A stretch of 64,000 bases of DNA from Musa acuminata AAA Group. Lineage: Eukaryota > Streptophyta > Magnoliopsida > Zingiberales > Musaceae. The notes beneath the pieces are model-generated. The model was not told where the DNA came from and did not search any database. It was given only the letters and a program-made list of their open reading frames with translations. The stretch is from contig NC_088327.1 in NCBI RefSeq assembly GCF_036884655.1, positions 11,356,501 through 11,420,500 on the forward strand. The letters run 5' to 3'. This document shows, piece after piece, positions 51,701-64,000 of this stretch. How positions within the stretch are numbered: the first letter of the stretch is position 1; every line of letters starts with the position of its first letter. Both the position numbers and the translations under genes were made by a program.

Positions 51701-54700
51701 CAACTGAGACCCCCAACAGCATAAATTATAAAAGATAGGTTTTCATGAGAAAATTACTGACCTATTGACAGGTCACTAAAATCAATAATGTGAGTTGGCT
51801 GCCATTTCCTTAGCCTTCCTTCTGTTTCATGAGCATCCAATTCTCCATTAACAGCTAGAGCTAAACATGAAGAATGCTCAAAGCAAGGAATAGGTTGGCA
51901 TGGTTCCATGTGAATGTTGTCATCCATGATATCTGAATGTATCCAAGTAGGAGATACACCAACCTTGTACAAGCCATTATCATCCTGCTTCATCCAAAAA
52001 GACATATAAGCTAAAAGGGGATACTTGTACCATAGAGATGAGGGAAGAAAAGAATGAGAACCAAGACAATGACCTTTGTTAAGTCCAGCAACATCGTGAG
52101 GTCATGTGGAATATATGCATCAGCCTTCTCTATTAGATGTCTTGGTATAGGGTCCCCCCTGAATATTTGAATAGAATGTTATATGACATCATGTTTCAAT
52201 CAAAACCACTAAACACAGCATATATATTCATAGGGTGCTTGACTTTATTCTTCAAGTGTTCCAATAATTTAATGAACATGAATCAGTATTGGAGCTGAAA
52301 GCAATAGTCTTGCAGAGGAGGGAAAACACAGGTGGGGTCATGATAATCAAAATATGAGTGGAGAAATTAAGGATTTATAGATGATGTTATAGTATAGCAT
52401 TTGGAAAAAATAGATGAGAAATAACTAAAACAAGAATGCAATGATCAAGAAGAATGATATTAGGTAAACAAAATTTATCTATCAAAAACTTTCCCCTAGC
52501 CTAACTAAAAGAATTGAGGGCAACCCATATCATATTTCCAAATGCATAGATGTAATTATTAAAATAGGAATTGACCTTGCTAGGCCACCTGATGTCATAT
52601 AGTTAACAAAGTGAATAATAATTAGTGAATATGAATGAATTATGTTGCCCTTCAAACAAATACTGGGACGAGTTTATCTTACAAGTTATAACCTGCTCCC
52701 AGGCCCTACCATCTACCAGACTTTAACAAGTATTTACTCCGGTCAAAAATATTTATGATAACATAACCAAATTAAGTACCTCGCATTGCTATACCATCTA
52801 AAGCAAAACATCACTTACCACACGCTGAGACGTTTTTGAACATCCCTTGTTCTTCTATTCAGAGCCATAAGAATAAGTTCCCAGTCCAGTGGAATATTAT
52901 TATCTTCAGAAGTCACTTGTGTTGAAGCATTATTGACATTTAATTTGTTTCTATAATGGAAGTAAGGTAAGGGTAAGAGGTGAAGATTTCGCAGTTGTTC
53001 TCCCAAAAATGAAGCCAAATGTAAGGCATCATCCCTAGAGAGTGTATCCCGCCTGCAACAGAAAGAGAATCAGTATCCACTTTATTGCTAAAATACTCAA
53101 TGTTCCATGATAATGCAGAGGCATATATTCAGCAGTTAGTAAGTAGAATGATCACCTATTAAAACTTCTGACTATTGAAAAACTTACAAATTAGCAAAAA
53201 TATCCCCTTTGCATCTTTTAGTTACTATGTAAGGCCACATCTTTGTGCATGGAATGGATCCTGCATCAGCAAGTTCGATCTTTTTCTTGCTCCATATACC
53301 AAAGGGAAAACTATCCTTCATGCAATCTCCTATAAGTTTGCAATTGGCAATCACATCAGGGACCCCTTTTCCATCCCATGGAAATATTTTAAGAAAGCCA
53401 TTTTCTTCGGAGAGAAGCCCACTTGCAAAAACTTCAGGAACATGATCTTTCAGAGATGAGTTGGTATGTTGAAGAAGATGGTAGAACTGAAGCTGGCAAA
53501 GCAGAAGAAACAGAAATTGACGAAAGATTACAAAAGAGTAGCATAATAACAGAACAATGCAAGAAGTGATACCTCAGTGCCCAAACTGTGAATAGAAGAA
53601 TTCAGACCCCCTTCAGCAAAGAGTTTTATTACATAGTCAGAAACAAGATAAACCTGCAAAAGCAGAATAATTTGTCCATGTAAACAAAGCAGATTACGCC
53701 TGGGATCATTCTAAATTAACAAGAGAAAAAGCAGATTCACATAATATCCCAAGCCTGAAACATTTACCAAATTTAAAAGGTTCAGGACCAAATCTAAATG
53801 TTCATAAACTAAAATTTCTAGAAGCAACAAAGAACTCAGTGAATCAATCTGATACCTATCTGATACTAATATATGTTGCAAAGTCTTGTCAGGAAAAGCA
53901 AACTACCATAAAGCTTGTTTATGCATGTTCCAAGAAAGATTATAAAGAAACTACTTACAGGATTGCTACCTGTGCCAACAGGAAACTTCTCATCATCCAA
54001 AGGCGGGGGCAGATTATGGCATGTACAAACTTCTATCAAGCGTGCATACCATTTGTCGATGTCTAAAGCTATTTGTGCTCCCTAGAAGCAACAGAACACA
54101 CATTTCTAAAAATTGTGAGAGAGAACAAGTTGACAATTTAAATATCCACAAATTTAAAAATAAACCATAGAAGTTCCATTTTCTCCACCATATACTTTGT
54201 TCTGTCAATATCAAAAAAGATATCAATAAATAATACCTTCCATATTAATTCTCTTATTGCTGGTTTTGAAATCCAGAGCTTGTATAACCATTCTCGCATT
54301 TCTCTTTGCCCAATGGAGTTGCTAGGGCTCCAAACAGAATTATAGTGGTCTCTATTTTCCTCCAAAAATGTAGATAAAAAGCTTATGTCATAAGAGAAAC
54401 TCTCATTCTGGATCTTACTATGGAGCGGGGACAGTGCATTTTCAGCACGCCAACTGTCATTGAATTGAAATGGTTTGCTCCCAAGACCAGAACCTTTGAG
54501 TCTTTTTTCTTTCCTAGGCATATCAGGGTCGTCCAATGAACTTGTTTTAGGAAACCCATCACTTTCTACACTTCTAAGAAAATTATTTTCGACAGCCAGA
54601 AATCCAGCACGACATACTCCTTTATGACGATGACCAGGAGCCATATCCAGACATACAAACTCGAAGTTTGTTTTATTCACAAAGTTTTGTGTGATAGCAA

Positions 54701-57491
54701 CAGTTGTTTCTAAATTTAGCACGCAATGCCACCAACCACTGGGCAAGAATATAGTCTCACCAGGCAACTGAGTACATTCTAATGGCTTATCATGATCAGC
54801 AAGCTGAGGATAGACATCCAGCCACCACTGCAGAATGCAAACTTATTTTTACATGAGTGAAACATGGTTATAATATACTGGTTTCACAGACAATAATTCT
54901 AGTTACCTGCAAGGATGTTGGGGTTTCAATATTAATATCACCATCTTCTTCATTCACATGTACAGTAACACCTGCAGGCACTCTACCTGGCGGATAAAGT
55001 GCCCATCTGTAAAGAAATAATGTAGTATTAGTCATATATGAGTAGTTCATCAGAAGAGACGAAAGCATGCTGAAGCAAACAAGTACAAGTGCACAGCTAT
55101 AATACTAAAATCACCTACCAAGAACTAAATCTGTGAGATCAGTCAACATCTCGAAGTATCATGTGGAGAAATTCATTAAAATCATGCAGCTGTGGAAGTC
55201 CATGACATTAGTAGCCATGACAAAATTTTCAAAAACTTTCTACACAGACATGATACTCTGTTAGCTGTGCAACTACATATAAATATATTTTTTTAGAAAA
55301 TACTGACATATCCTGCAACCTAGCATGGAGTATTATGCAACCAAAGAAGGAACACTACCAGATGATTGATTCATTTTTCTTTCTTTTTGGTGAAGATATG
55401 ATGATTTCTTTAGGGGTTGAAAGTTGATGATAAGATGGTTGACTAATCAGTGTAGCGAAGTATATGATTTACTAATTATAAACAACTCCTCAAAGTATAT
55501 TCAAAGTAGGTAGCATTTAAGTACAGCAATAGATAAGCCAATAACCCAAATTATTCTAGAAGCAAACTGACCTTTTTCGTCCAACAAGAAGTGTGTTCCA
55601 GGCACTGGTCAAAGCTGGATCAACATGCCAAGATGCTCCAGACCTTTCTGGCCCAATAATTAGCCATCTAAATGCAGGTCGTTTATCTGGATCTAAGACA
55701 TCAAAGAAATCTTCTTGGAAGAGATAGGGAACGCTATAATCATCCAAGAGGGATGGTGCAACTTCCCCAAACTGGAAAAACAGTGTCATTTAAAAAATTT
55801 CAATCAGCACCACATAGCACTCTTTACAAGACTGAGAAATATGGAGCTACCTTCTCATCAAAAATGTATAGGGGATCTTCATCATGCTGAACTTCCATGT
55901 ATGAGATATAATCTCTGAATTTCATGGTAATCTTCTTAGAACTCCTTTGAGATATCCTAAATGCAACATCCCCATAGTTCAATGATAGCTGGTCAACCAT
56001 CCACTTAGTTCTTGCTGGCCAAGTATAGGCCAATTCAGTAAGCAAAACCTGAAAAGGAAGTATAATTAGAAGTCCCATATCAACTAAAATGACATAAAAT
56101 TCAAAACTGTTAAAAGCTAGCATGGACAAAATATGAGAAAGGCGAAATACAGTCTTGAGAGAATACAGGAGGGTTAAAAAATACATATATAGTTACACAA
56201 CGCAGAAATGATGATCAAATGGTGCATGCACATAATTTAGCCAACTATCATGACCAAAGAAACAAGCCTTGTCTATAAAGATTTTACACTTAGAGACTCA
56301 TCTTATGAGTTACTTTCTCAAGACATAAAATGAATCTACAAGATTTGCATATCAATCATGGAAATGACAATAATTTCTCTGCATTTTACACACATAATTT
56401 TTGCAAAACTGAAAAAGGCCTTGTTCTGAAACTTACTGGCCTTTTGCCATCGTACTCAGACTGAAACTCCTCCAAGGTAAGACTCTTCTTTCTTTCGATA
56501 TCTCCAACGTCGAATGAGTATGCAGTCAAAGTGGTAAAACATCTGTACCATCTTTTGTACAAAAACCAAGAGATGAATCCTGCAGAAGCAGGACAGTCAC
56601 TTCATTTATGGATGACTATTATTTGTCTGATAAGATAGCTAGCTTAAAACAACAAGAGCTGCGAATGAAAATGTTAGTACCATCAAATTGCCGAGGTTTT
56701 TCACAAATCTCAGATTTGGTATAGAGGTTTTGCCTGGAGCATATATAATGAAGAAAACTAAAGTTTGTCAGCAGCGTCTTTTGGCTGTTTCTGAGTTCTT
56801 CAAGAAAGGCAAAAAAAAAGGGGGGGGGGGGGGGGGGGTGGTGTGGTTCGTACCATGGCTACAAAGCCAATCTACTTGCCTGTGTAGTGTTGTCTTCTTC
56901 CAACTGCTTCTGTACTCAACAAGACCTCCATCTCTAAGACACTGACTCATCCACAGTGGCTCCTCGTTGCAGAGTATATACATAACACTATAAGATTCAA
57001 CAAGTCAAATTACCTAATACTCAAACTAAAAAAGGAGCATAAAAAACATGGAATGTCAATCGAGCATTTAAGCTTCATACTATCCCCCCCAACGCACAGG
57101 AATAACATGGACTCACACTTGTTAATTCTTAGAATCAAGATAACACTGACAATAGTACCAACCTATAATTCTTCTCATTCAATAAAAGAAGAGAGACCTA
57201 GGTCATCAAGAACCCCTATCCATGGAAGCCATATTCTTCCACAATCTTAAATCTCACCATTATCACATGTCTATATCACGATCTTCAACAAATTAAGTTT
57301 GGAATTCAAGAAGAAAAAGTGAAGAGGAAGAGAAGGAATCGAGGGGAGGCGGAAGAAAACCTGCTGACGCAAGAGAGGAGGGCAAGATCGGTCGGGGAGA
57401 GGAGATCGAGGATGGCGCAAAGGGTCTCGTCGGGAAGGACACGGAGGGTGCCAAGGGCGTCGGGCCTCCGATCTCCGATCATCGGCTCCAT
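48739..57491 (-). CDS. JMJ21: F-box / JmjC / kinase-like protein (At1g78280 type), 964 aa
   Basis: Sixteen exons in transcript order: 57361–57491, 56880–56987, 56681–56733, 56437–56579, 55851–56048, 55572–55771, 54907–55006, 54237–54827, 53959–54081, 53573–53653, 53188–53492, 52819–53052, 52074–52158, 51762–51984, 49695–49875 and 48739–48877. All phases match. The F-box is at about residues 16–60 (VLPDETLCAILDLLSPTDLA), implying an SCF ligase or Skp1 link. The JmjC fold spans about 145–370, with Fe(II) ligands His260-x-Asp262 (SWHVDP) and His345 (GWWHC), resembling JMJD6-type 2-oxoglutarate hydroxylases or demethylases. Residues ~508–964 form an aminoglycoside-phosphotransferase/protein-kinase-like region with a catalytic-loop-like HSDIMDDN (~800–807) and IIDFSDL. 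Intron 2 must be GC–AG. The symbol follows the Arabidopsis family name; orthology is inferred. Substrates are not predictable. Confidence 0.92.
49876..51761. repeat. Intron 14 of the F-box–JmjC gene with duplications and an inverted repeat
   Basis: A ~180-bp segment at about 50132–50312 is repeated at about 50459–50636 with some differences. A perfect 38-bp inverted repeat pairs 50331–50368 with 50661–50698. No transposase or other coding frame is inside. Confidence 0.85.
56820..56838. repeat. G19 homopolymer preceded by A9
   Basis: Lies in intron 2 of the F-box–JmjC gene (C tract on the transcribed strand). Length is likely unstable. Confidence 0.9.
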
Positions 57492-58677
57492 AGAAAGATA
57501 CACGTAGAGAATCAACGCTCGGGGGCTGAACGGGCGAGGATTTCTACCCTCCGCTTTCGCTGCGAAGCGGCTGTGACGGGATCGCGTTGGGGGAAGGGAG
57601 CAAGCATTTAAAAAGCTGGTTTACTTATCCGCGTTACCCCGACGCGAAAGCCACGCGGCTGTCATCCCCACGTAGGAAGCCGAATCGCACACGGTCTTAT
57701 TCCATGTCAACGTGGCCACTTGGCACAAACATGGGGGGTAACATTTCGCACGGGCAAAGCATTTCTGGAAGCTGCCGATAGAAAAATGTTTCTGTTTTGG
57801 ACTTTTCGCGCAAAATACATTTCTATTTCAATCCCAAATATATAGCTAAATTAAGAATTCTAGTGAAGGGTAGTTCGGTAATTTTAGCATTTTTTTAATC
57901 CTTATTTCCATTCCTTCTGTGCAATTTTTTTGCTTTCCGTTCTTCTTACTCTTCTTTTCTTCTCCTAATTATCGGAATATCTTTCTCATCACGATGGAAT
58001 TAGGTATTAATCCGAAAGATATCATATTTTAAATTAATTAAAAAATATAAAAATATGACCGATAATTGAGTATTTATATTTAATAAAATTGAATTTTATT
58101 AAGAAAATATCTATTCGTAATCGAGGGATTATAATTAGGAATATTAAAAAAAATTTAATATTTCTAAAAGTGGACATGAATGCTCACTTCGTGTTCTTCC
58201 TCCTCTTCGATTCGGTCGATAGTGATCTGAGCATGCGTGGGCGACGACTGCAGAGGGCGGACGACCCTTGCGAGGGTCATCGATGGAAACAACAATAGCT
58301 ATTCGAGTGGTTGCTGGAGCCCAACCACCTTGACGGTCCTGACCTTGAAGGTTTCTTTGAAAGGGGCTGCGGAGGAGACAAAGGAGAAGAACGCGGTGGA
58401 CGCGACGGAGGTTTGCGGCGTTCATGGATGAGAAGGCGAGGGAGCAGTAAACACAGTCAATGGAGGGGGTGTCGAGCAAGCGACGTTGCATCTGGCTACA
58501 CCTACCAAGGGCGGCGAGAACAGGAGAGGCAAAGTTGATGTGCCATAAAGTAACATTCATAAGACATGTTGTCCACAGCAGGGATGAAACAGAGTAGATA
58601 TCTGCTCTCGTGGCTTAATGTAGGAGGAACATTCATGGAGATCTGAGGTCGAGAGCAGAGATTCCGATTTCGTTCCG
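57492..58677. other. Intergenic between the F-box–JmjC and DAHP synthase genes
   Basis: Promoter of the F-box–JmjC gene and 3' flank of the DAHP synthase gene, both transcribed leftward. AT-rich low-complexity sequence at 57830–58150. Open frames at 58144–58560 lack domains. Confidence 0.5.
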
Positions 58678-60707
58678 TCAGAATGGCTCGGGTGGCGAAG
58701 AGCTCGGGCCGGTCCGATGCAGCGACTGGATGCGCCGCTTCCTCAAGCGCTCGGCGATGATGAAGGCCAGCTCCAGGGACTGGGATGCGTTGAGCCTGGG
58801 GTCGCAGTGGGTGTGGTACCGCGAGCTGAGGTCGTCGAAGGTGACGGCGCGAGACCCGCCGATGCACTCTGTCACGTTCTGCCCCGTCATCTCCAGATGC
58901 ACGCCGCCCGGGTGGCTCCCCTCCTGCTCGTGCACGTCGAAGAATGCTCGCAACTCCGCCTGGCCACACAGAAGGAAGGCAGTTAATGTTGAGGTTCCAA
59001 AGTTCGATGCGGTAGGAGACATGACCGGAGGACGGATTCACACCCGGATGGCGTCAAAAGGCCGAGTTTTGAGGCCACACGGGGCCTTGATGGTGTTGCC
59101 GTGCATGGGATCGCTCACCCAAGTCACAATCTGACCTGCAGAGCGAACAGCCCTGATGAGGTGAGGAAGCTTCACCCTCATGTTCTCTGCTCCCATCCGT
59201 GCGATTACGGTGATCCTTCCAGGTTTGTTGTGGGGATTCAGAATCTCTGTCAACTTCACCAGCTCCTTAGGATTCATCTTGTCGCTCACCTACATCCATC
59301 CAACTTAGCTTATGAATCATCACCTCGCCTCTTCGACGTAGTTTCCAATCTGATAAAGGCAGAGAGGAACTGCTAATTACCTTGATGCCCAACGGGTTGG
59401 CAACGCCACGAAGGAACTCGACGTGGGCACCGTCGAGCTGCCGGGTCCGCTCGCCGACCCAGAGGAAGTGGGCGGAGCAGTCGTAATAGAGGCCAGAGGT
59501 GGAGTCCTGTCGAGTGAGAGCCTGCTCATAGGGAAGGAGAAGGCACTCATGGGAGGTCCAGAACTCGGTCGTGGTCATTATGGGGTGGTCCATCGTCAAC
59601 CCCGCCGCAGCCATGAACCCCAGTGCGTCGTCCACCCGGTGTGCCAGCTCCTGATATCTGCAACAATTCATCGAAGTTGATCGCTAGATGTCCATTATTA
59701 GGCAATGAATCAGGCAGAGAAACAGAGCAGTAGAATCTTTAGAAGATAGTGGAAGCTCTAGAATCCTAGCAAAGAGCAAAAGGGACTCGCCGGTCTCCCT
59801 GCTCGCTGTGTTCGGTAAAGTCCAAGTTCCACTGCGTGACCCTCTGCATCGCGGCGTAACCTCCGGTGGCAAACGCCCGCAGCAGGTTCAGCGTCGCCGC
59901 CGACTGGGTGTATGCCCTTATCATCCTCTGCGGATCCGGGACCCGGGATTTGGCGTCGAAGGCGTCGCCGTTCACGTTGTCTCCCCTGTAGCTCGGCAGC
60001 TTCACCCCGTCTCGCTCCTCCAAGGGCTCCGACCTCGGCTTCGCAAACTGCCCCGCCATCCGCCCCACCTGCACAACGAATCGCCACGGCGATTCAACCA
60101 TCAGATGCACCAGAACCTTCACCCAGCCCACGGCCCAGATCTCGTCGGATCTCGGTTGTCACCGCCTTACCCGGACAACCGGCATCTGGCCGCCGAACAT
60201 GAGGACGGCGCCCATCTGGAGGAGGACGCGGAAGGTGTCGCGGATGTTGTTGGCGTTGAACTCCTTAAAGCTCTCGGCGCAGTCGCCGCCCTGGAGGAGG
60301 AAGGCCCGCCCAACGGCCGCGTCCGCCAGGCGCTCCTCTAGGTGGCGCGCCTCCCCGGCGAACACGATCGGCGGGAAGCTCTCGATCGTCCGTAGCACCT
60401 CCGACAGCTCCTTCTCATCCGGATATTCCGGCAGCTGCAGCGCCTTCTTAGCCTTCCAGCTGTCCACCGCCCACTTCGTCGACGGTGCCGGAGCCGTGTC
60501 CAGTTTCTTGGGCTTGTTGGTCACGACCGGCGTCTTGGCTGGCTCCGCGGCGTGCACGGAGGAGATGGACCGGCGAGGTCTGATCCGACACGTCTTCGGG
60601 AGGAAGGAAGCAAGGCCGGGTTGGCGGTTGTCTCGCTCGGTGGCGGAGAGGACAGAGGAGGAGGAAAGACGGTGGAGGAGGTTGGTGGCAGGGGAGAGGG
60701 TGGCCAT
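58678..60707 (-). CDS. DHS: Plastid 3-deoxy-D-arabino-heptulosonate-7-phosphate synthase, type II, 539 aa
   Basis: Exons in transcript order: 60171–60707, 59791–60068, 59381–59657, 59044–59289 and 58678–58959, giving 539 aa. It condenses phosphoenolpyruvate with erythrose 4-phosphate to DAHP, the first step of the shikimate pathway in the plastid stroma. Residues ~1–55 are Ser/Arg-rich, a transit peptide. Type II landmarks are [29 protein letters not shown] (metal-ligand Cys143), [74 protein letters not shown] and [21 protein letters not shown] 60707 is chosen because the transit peptide starts there. A TATA-like CTATAAAG lies at 60783–60790. Junction 2/3 fits only a GC–AG intron if the conserved GDRYQELAH is to be kept. 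Activity is known in other plants to be redox- and metabolite-sensitive. Confidence 0.96.
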
Positions 60708-60782
60708 ATCCTCGAGAGAGCAGCTTGTCTTTACTGCCGGGGGATGAGTTAGATAGAGGGAGGAGAGCGGGTGGCAATGGCA

Positions 60783-60790
60783 CTTTATAG
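60783..60790 (-). promoter_or_regulatory. TATA box of the DAHP synthase gene
   Basis: CTATAAAG on the minus strand, about 76 bp upstream of the ATG. Confidence 0.5.
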
Positions 60791-60904
60791 GGGGAACGAA
60801 GGTTGTGGGGGTTGGTGAGGTGGTAGTTGGCGCAGGGGATCCTTCGTGACGCATGTTAGCATTGCTGGCAGAAGCAATCTCGTGTCATATAAGCACCACA
60901 GTAG

Positions 60905-61037
60905 AGCTCAAAACATAGCTCAACGATCCTCCTGTCTCACTAAAGCTAACACATGTTAACGATTCTACGTCAGGTGTTACAAGAAAGCTCAAAACATAGC
61001 TCGACGACCAGAGGATCGCTGAGTTATGTTTTGAGCT
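60905..61037. repeat. Imperfect 27-bp inverted repeat
   Basis: Left arm 60905–60931 (AGCTCAAAACATAGCTCAAC…) and right arm 61011–61037 pair at 25 of 27 positions. A direct partial copy of the left arm lies between them at about 60986–61009. Confidence 0.8.
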
Positions 61038-63339
61038 ATGCTGTGATTACTATTGCTGTGAGGACACAGGTAAGATCAATGAAAACTATCATGATGAGAA
61101 AGATAAGGATTGATCGTGGACCATCTTAGAAATTTGGTTATAGTAACATTAGTCGCTGGCCGAAAATAAGGGTGAAACTTTATTTTTTTTGGCCGAAGGC
61201 AAAAGCGAATTGCCCGTCCCAAAAAAAACAGGAATTGATTCATAATGCTTACACATATGACTTATTTATATATACATAACATAGGTTCATGTATCATATT
61301 TTAAAAAATAAAAAAGTACTTTTGGAATGCAATAGGAATAAATTCCTGCATTAATAATACTCTGTTTAAGTTTCCAAAGTGCATTAATCTCCAACAACCA
61401 TCTTTGCCTCCGACGCGAATAAAGTGACGAGAATCCACTTGGGGCATGACCACAGACCACACCCGTTTCTTGTACGAAATCGTACCTTAAGTCGTTGACA
61501 CGATGAGAAATGACGTCAGGCTGCATGTCGACCACCTAATTGTGATTGGACACAGCGAGGAGTCATCTCGGGGCCCACTTCTTGTACATCGCCGAGTCGA
61601 ATCATCGGCCACGTCGGTGTGGCGTGTCACGGACCCAAACGCGCCAATCACTCGCCGAGTTGTGCGCGACCGGAGGGAGGGGGTCGCTCGAGCCGATGTG
61701 TTCGGTGGTGTGGCTCGGAGCTGTGCGTGTATAAATCACGTGCGGAGGAGGGTGGGGGGTTTGGTGTGCATATATAAATCATATTCCTTAGTAATTGTTT
61801 TCTTCTATCAATAGTGAATACTCTAATAATTGAAACATATTCAATTAGAAATTTAGGATGACAGACGATACAAAATATGATTCTCCGTTTCTTTTTGTTA
61901 TAGGAAAAGGAAAAGTCAAATCATTCATTTTTAAGTTATATATTACCTATTATCTTCCTCATATTAATAGTGTGTGATGATTCATTAAAACTTTCACTAC
62001 AAGTTATCAACTTCGCTTGATCTATGAGTTGTACAAATGATGAATCTAATGCATGAGAAATCTAATCATTCGAGTCATAAAATAACAATCTTGCTTCATT
62101 ATTTTTTTATTCTCATAGGACTCTTAACCATAAAAACCAACATAATGAGTCTATATATGAAACCATTAAAACGCATGACGACAAATCCCATGCTTTGCAC
62201 GAGGAATAATTGCAAGATTGAAGGTATTCTCGTGAAGAGATAATTAGTATGTGTAGATGTAGATTCCTGAGCTTAGCCGTTATGTGTTCCATGTGGTGGT
62301 GGTCTCATTTTTGCCTCCGTACTTACTATTTTTTCAGAGCAAAAGACTACTAGAAAGAAAAAAAGATGATGATTATTTAGTGCATAAGCTTTGTCCATGT
62401 TAATTTAATCTTGAATAAACTCATACCCATATGAAATTTGGGATATAGAAAGAAAGATAATAAATGACATATGACAATCATAATTAACTCTGCACCAACT
62501 CAAACGTTTTATTAGCTCAACATGTTGTTGGGCTAACAGCCCATACGTTCAGGATGGGCTTTAACCGTTCATCCTTTTTTTTTAAACCCTAGATCTAAAT
62601 TAAGGGGGGTGTGGTGGTTACGTTTTTTAGGAAGAAAAACTATAGCAACGAGACAGATTTTTGCTGCAACTATGTGATTCCAAAAATTAGAAGAAAATAG
62701 AAGAAAACAAGGATAACACAGAGAGGCTGTTCTTAATCATCTATGTAGTATTTTCATCTCAGGTTTGATCAGATCTATAGTAGATTCTTATTGTGATTAC
62801 TCGGGAAGAATTTGAATATTATGCACAGTGACGTGATCCTTCTATCCTAATTATTCTTTTGTGATTATTGCTAAGGTTTTGGGCAAAAGATTAATAATTA
62901 TATATTTATTATTCTTATAGTGGGTTATTTCTACTTTGATTCATGATTTTTACCCTTCACGAATTTTCGATCATTAAATCAATACAATTACGATAGACAA
63001 AGGTGTTGATCATAATGTCCGATAATTCGATCAACTTCTCCACGTCCAATAATTTCACGTAACTGGCCCACAAATAGATATCAACTTACTTCAATCAATT
63101 ATCGAAAACCACTATAAAAAATGGTAAAGTACCCGAACTTACTCTAATATTGTTTTCAATTATTTGAATCCTTCAAATTCACCTATTGACATAAGCAATA
63201 AATTGGAGAGATAATCTGCATAAGAGGCATCCTACTAACCCAATTTACAAAGGAGCAATCTTTCATCAAAGCATATCAACTTGTGACCAACGCCATCCTG
63301 CCACAGTTGTAATACAATTAAAATATCCACGTATAATGC

Positions 63340-63376
<37 letters not shown>

Positions 63377-64000
63377 TGAGTTGCCATCCTTCGTTGGATG
63401 CTTGCTTTTACCATGTTAGTTCGATCACATGCTCACGTGTCAATAGATGGATTGGAAGATGCCGATCTTGTGATCCATGCACAACTCTTGCATGTAATCT
63501 AAAATACTAACATGGATTGATTTTATTTTTCTTTTATCACATGCAAAAGTTGGTAAACGAATCCAACAGAGATTCGTTTTCTCTTTTCGGACTGCTAGCA
63601 AATAAGTTAAGTTTAAACTTAATGGCTAACTAAAATAACTGATTGAGTTGGATGAGATGTACGTGCGGGTTATGTCGCAGAAGATTATGGGAAAAGATCG
63701 ACACATGAATGAGTGTGTTAGTTATTGCGTACAAACGTCGCAGCTTGTTTAGTTTAGTTGGATCGAAGCTTCCATCAAAAGTTTTCTAAATTGAGAGGAA
63801 AATCAACTCATCTTAAAAATCTCATATAAATGAAGACAAAAAGTAAGGTTTCGACGATGCAAAATGCACTTTATTTCTCATCTCAAATGTTGCTAAGCAA
63901 AATGCACTTTCAACTCTCATGGATCCAACTTATTCTGCAGGGAAGTGGTAAGGGGAATGTATTGATAGCATATAAGATTTGCAGGGAAGTGACGAGGGGA
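61038..64000. other. Intergenic to window end
   Basis: The first ~170 bp resembles the internal part of the LTR-like relic at 15.5 kb (ATTGCTGTGAGGACACAGG, CTGGCCGAAAATAAGGG). The remainder is AT-rich, with a (TG)n(GA)n microsatellite at 63340–63376. No gene is recognised. Confidence 0.45.
63340..63376. repeat. (TG)n(GA)n compound microsatellite
   Basis: About ten TG units followed directly by about eight GA units. Confidence 0.9.

Noticed and set aside
60199..60747. 182-codon plus-strand frame
   Set aside because: Antisense to the first exon of DAHP synthase.

Overview
This is nuclear plant DNA. Genes are split by GT–AG introns (a few GC–AG), coding exons are often GC-rich in AT-rich flanks, and many short microsatellites and degraded retroelement pieces lie between genes. 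Protein similarity (rice-like SnRK2/SAPK, plastid type II DAHP synthase, NPH3, HD-Zip I) fits a monocot. A banana or ginger relative (Zingiberales) is my best guess, but no single feature proves it. There is no operon, phage, CRISPR array or bacterial gene.

Layout. 0–11 kb: tiny OST4 subunit gene (+), a membrane-anchored DUF7870 methyltransferase-like gene (−) with a candidate conserved upstream ORF, and a six-exon gene of unknown function (+). 11–25 kb: NPH3/DOT3-like photosignalling adaptor (−), GT61 glycosyltransferase (−) with a small LTR-element relic at its 3' side, ATL-type RING-H2 ubiquitin ligase (−), a small helical protein gene (+, 5' end unresolved), and a classical arabinogalactan protein (−). 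25–40 kb: mostly intergenic, with an HD-Zip I transcription factor (+) whose leader holds two uORFs, and an atypical histone H3 gene (−). 40–48 kb: nine-exon SnRK2 kinase (+), then a broken ribosomal protein S6 copy (+) running into retroelement-like repeats. 48–61 kb: a 16-exon F-box/JmjC/kinase-like gene (−, At1g78280 type) and a plastid DAHP synthase (−, shikimate pathway). 61–64 kb: intergenic.

The genes are ordinary single plant loci and do not form an evident pathway cluster. I saw no obvious new multi-gene system. The observations most worth checking are the histone H3 with a rewritten K27 neighbourhood, the uORFs of the DUF7870 and HD-Zip I genes, the RPS6 pseudogene with at least three independent lesions, a perfect 38-bp inverted repeat plus ~180-bp duplication inside one intron, and two introns that phase and homology require to be GC–AG.

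Exon coordinates below were assembled by hand from splice signals, reading-frame phase and remembered family sequence. All multi-exon models kept an open frame with matching phases.
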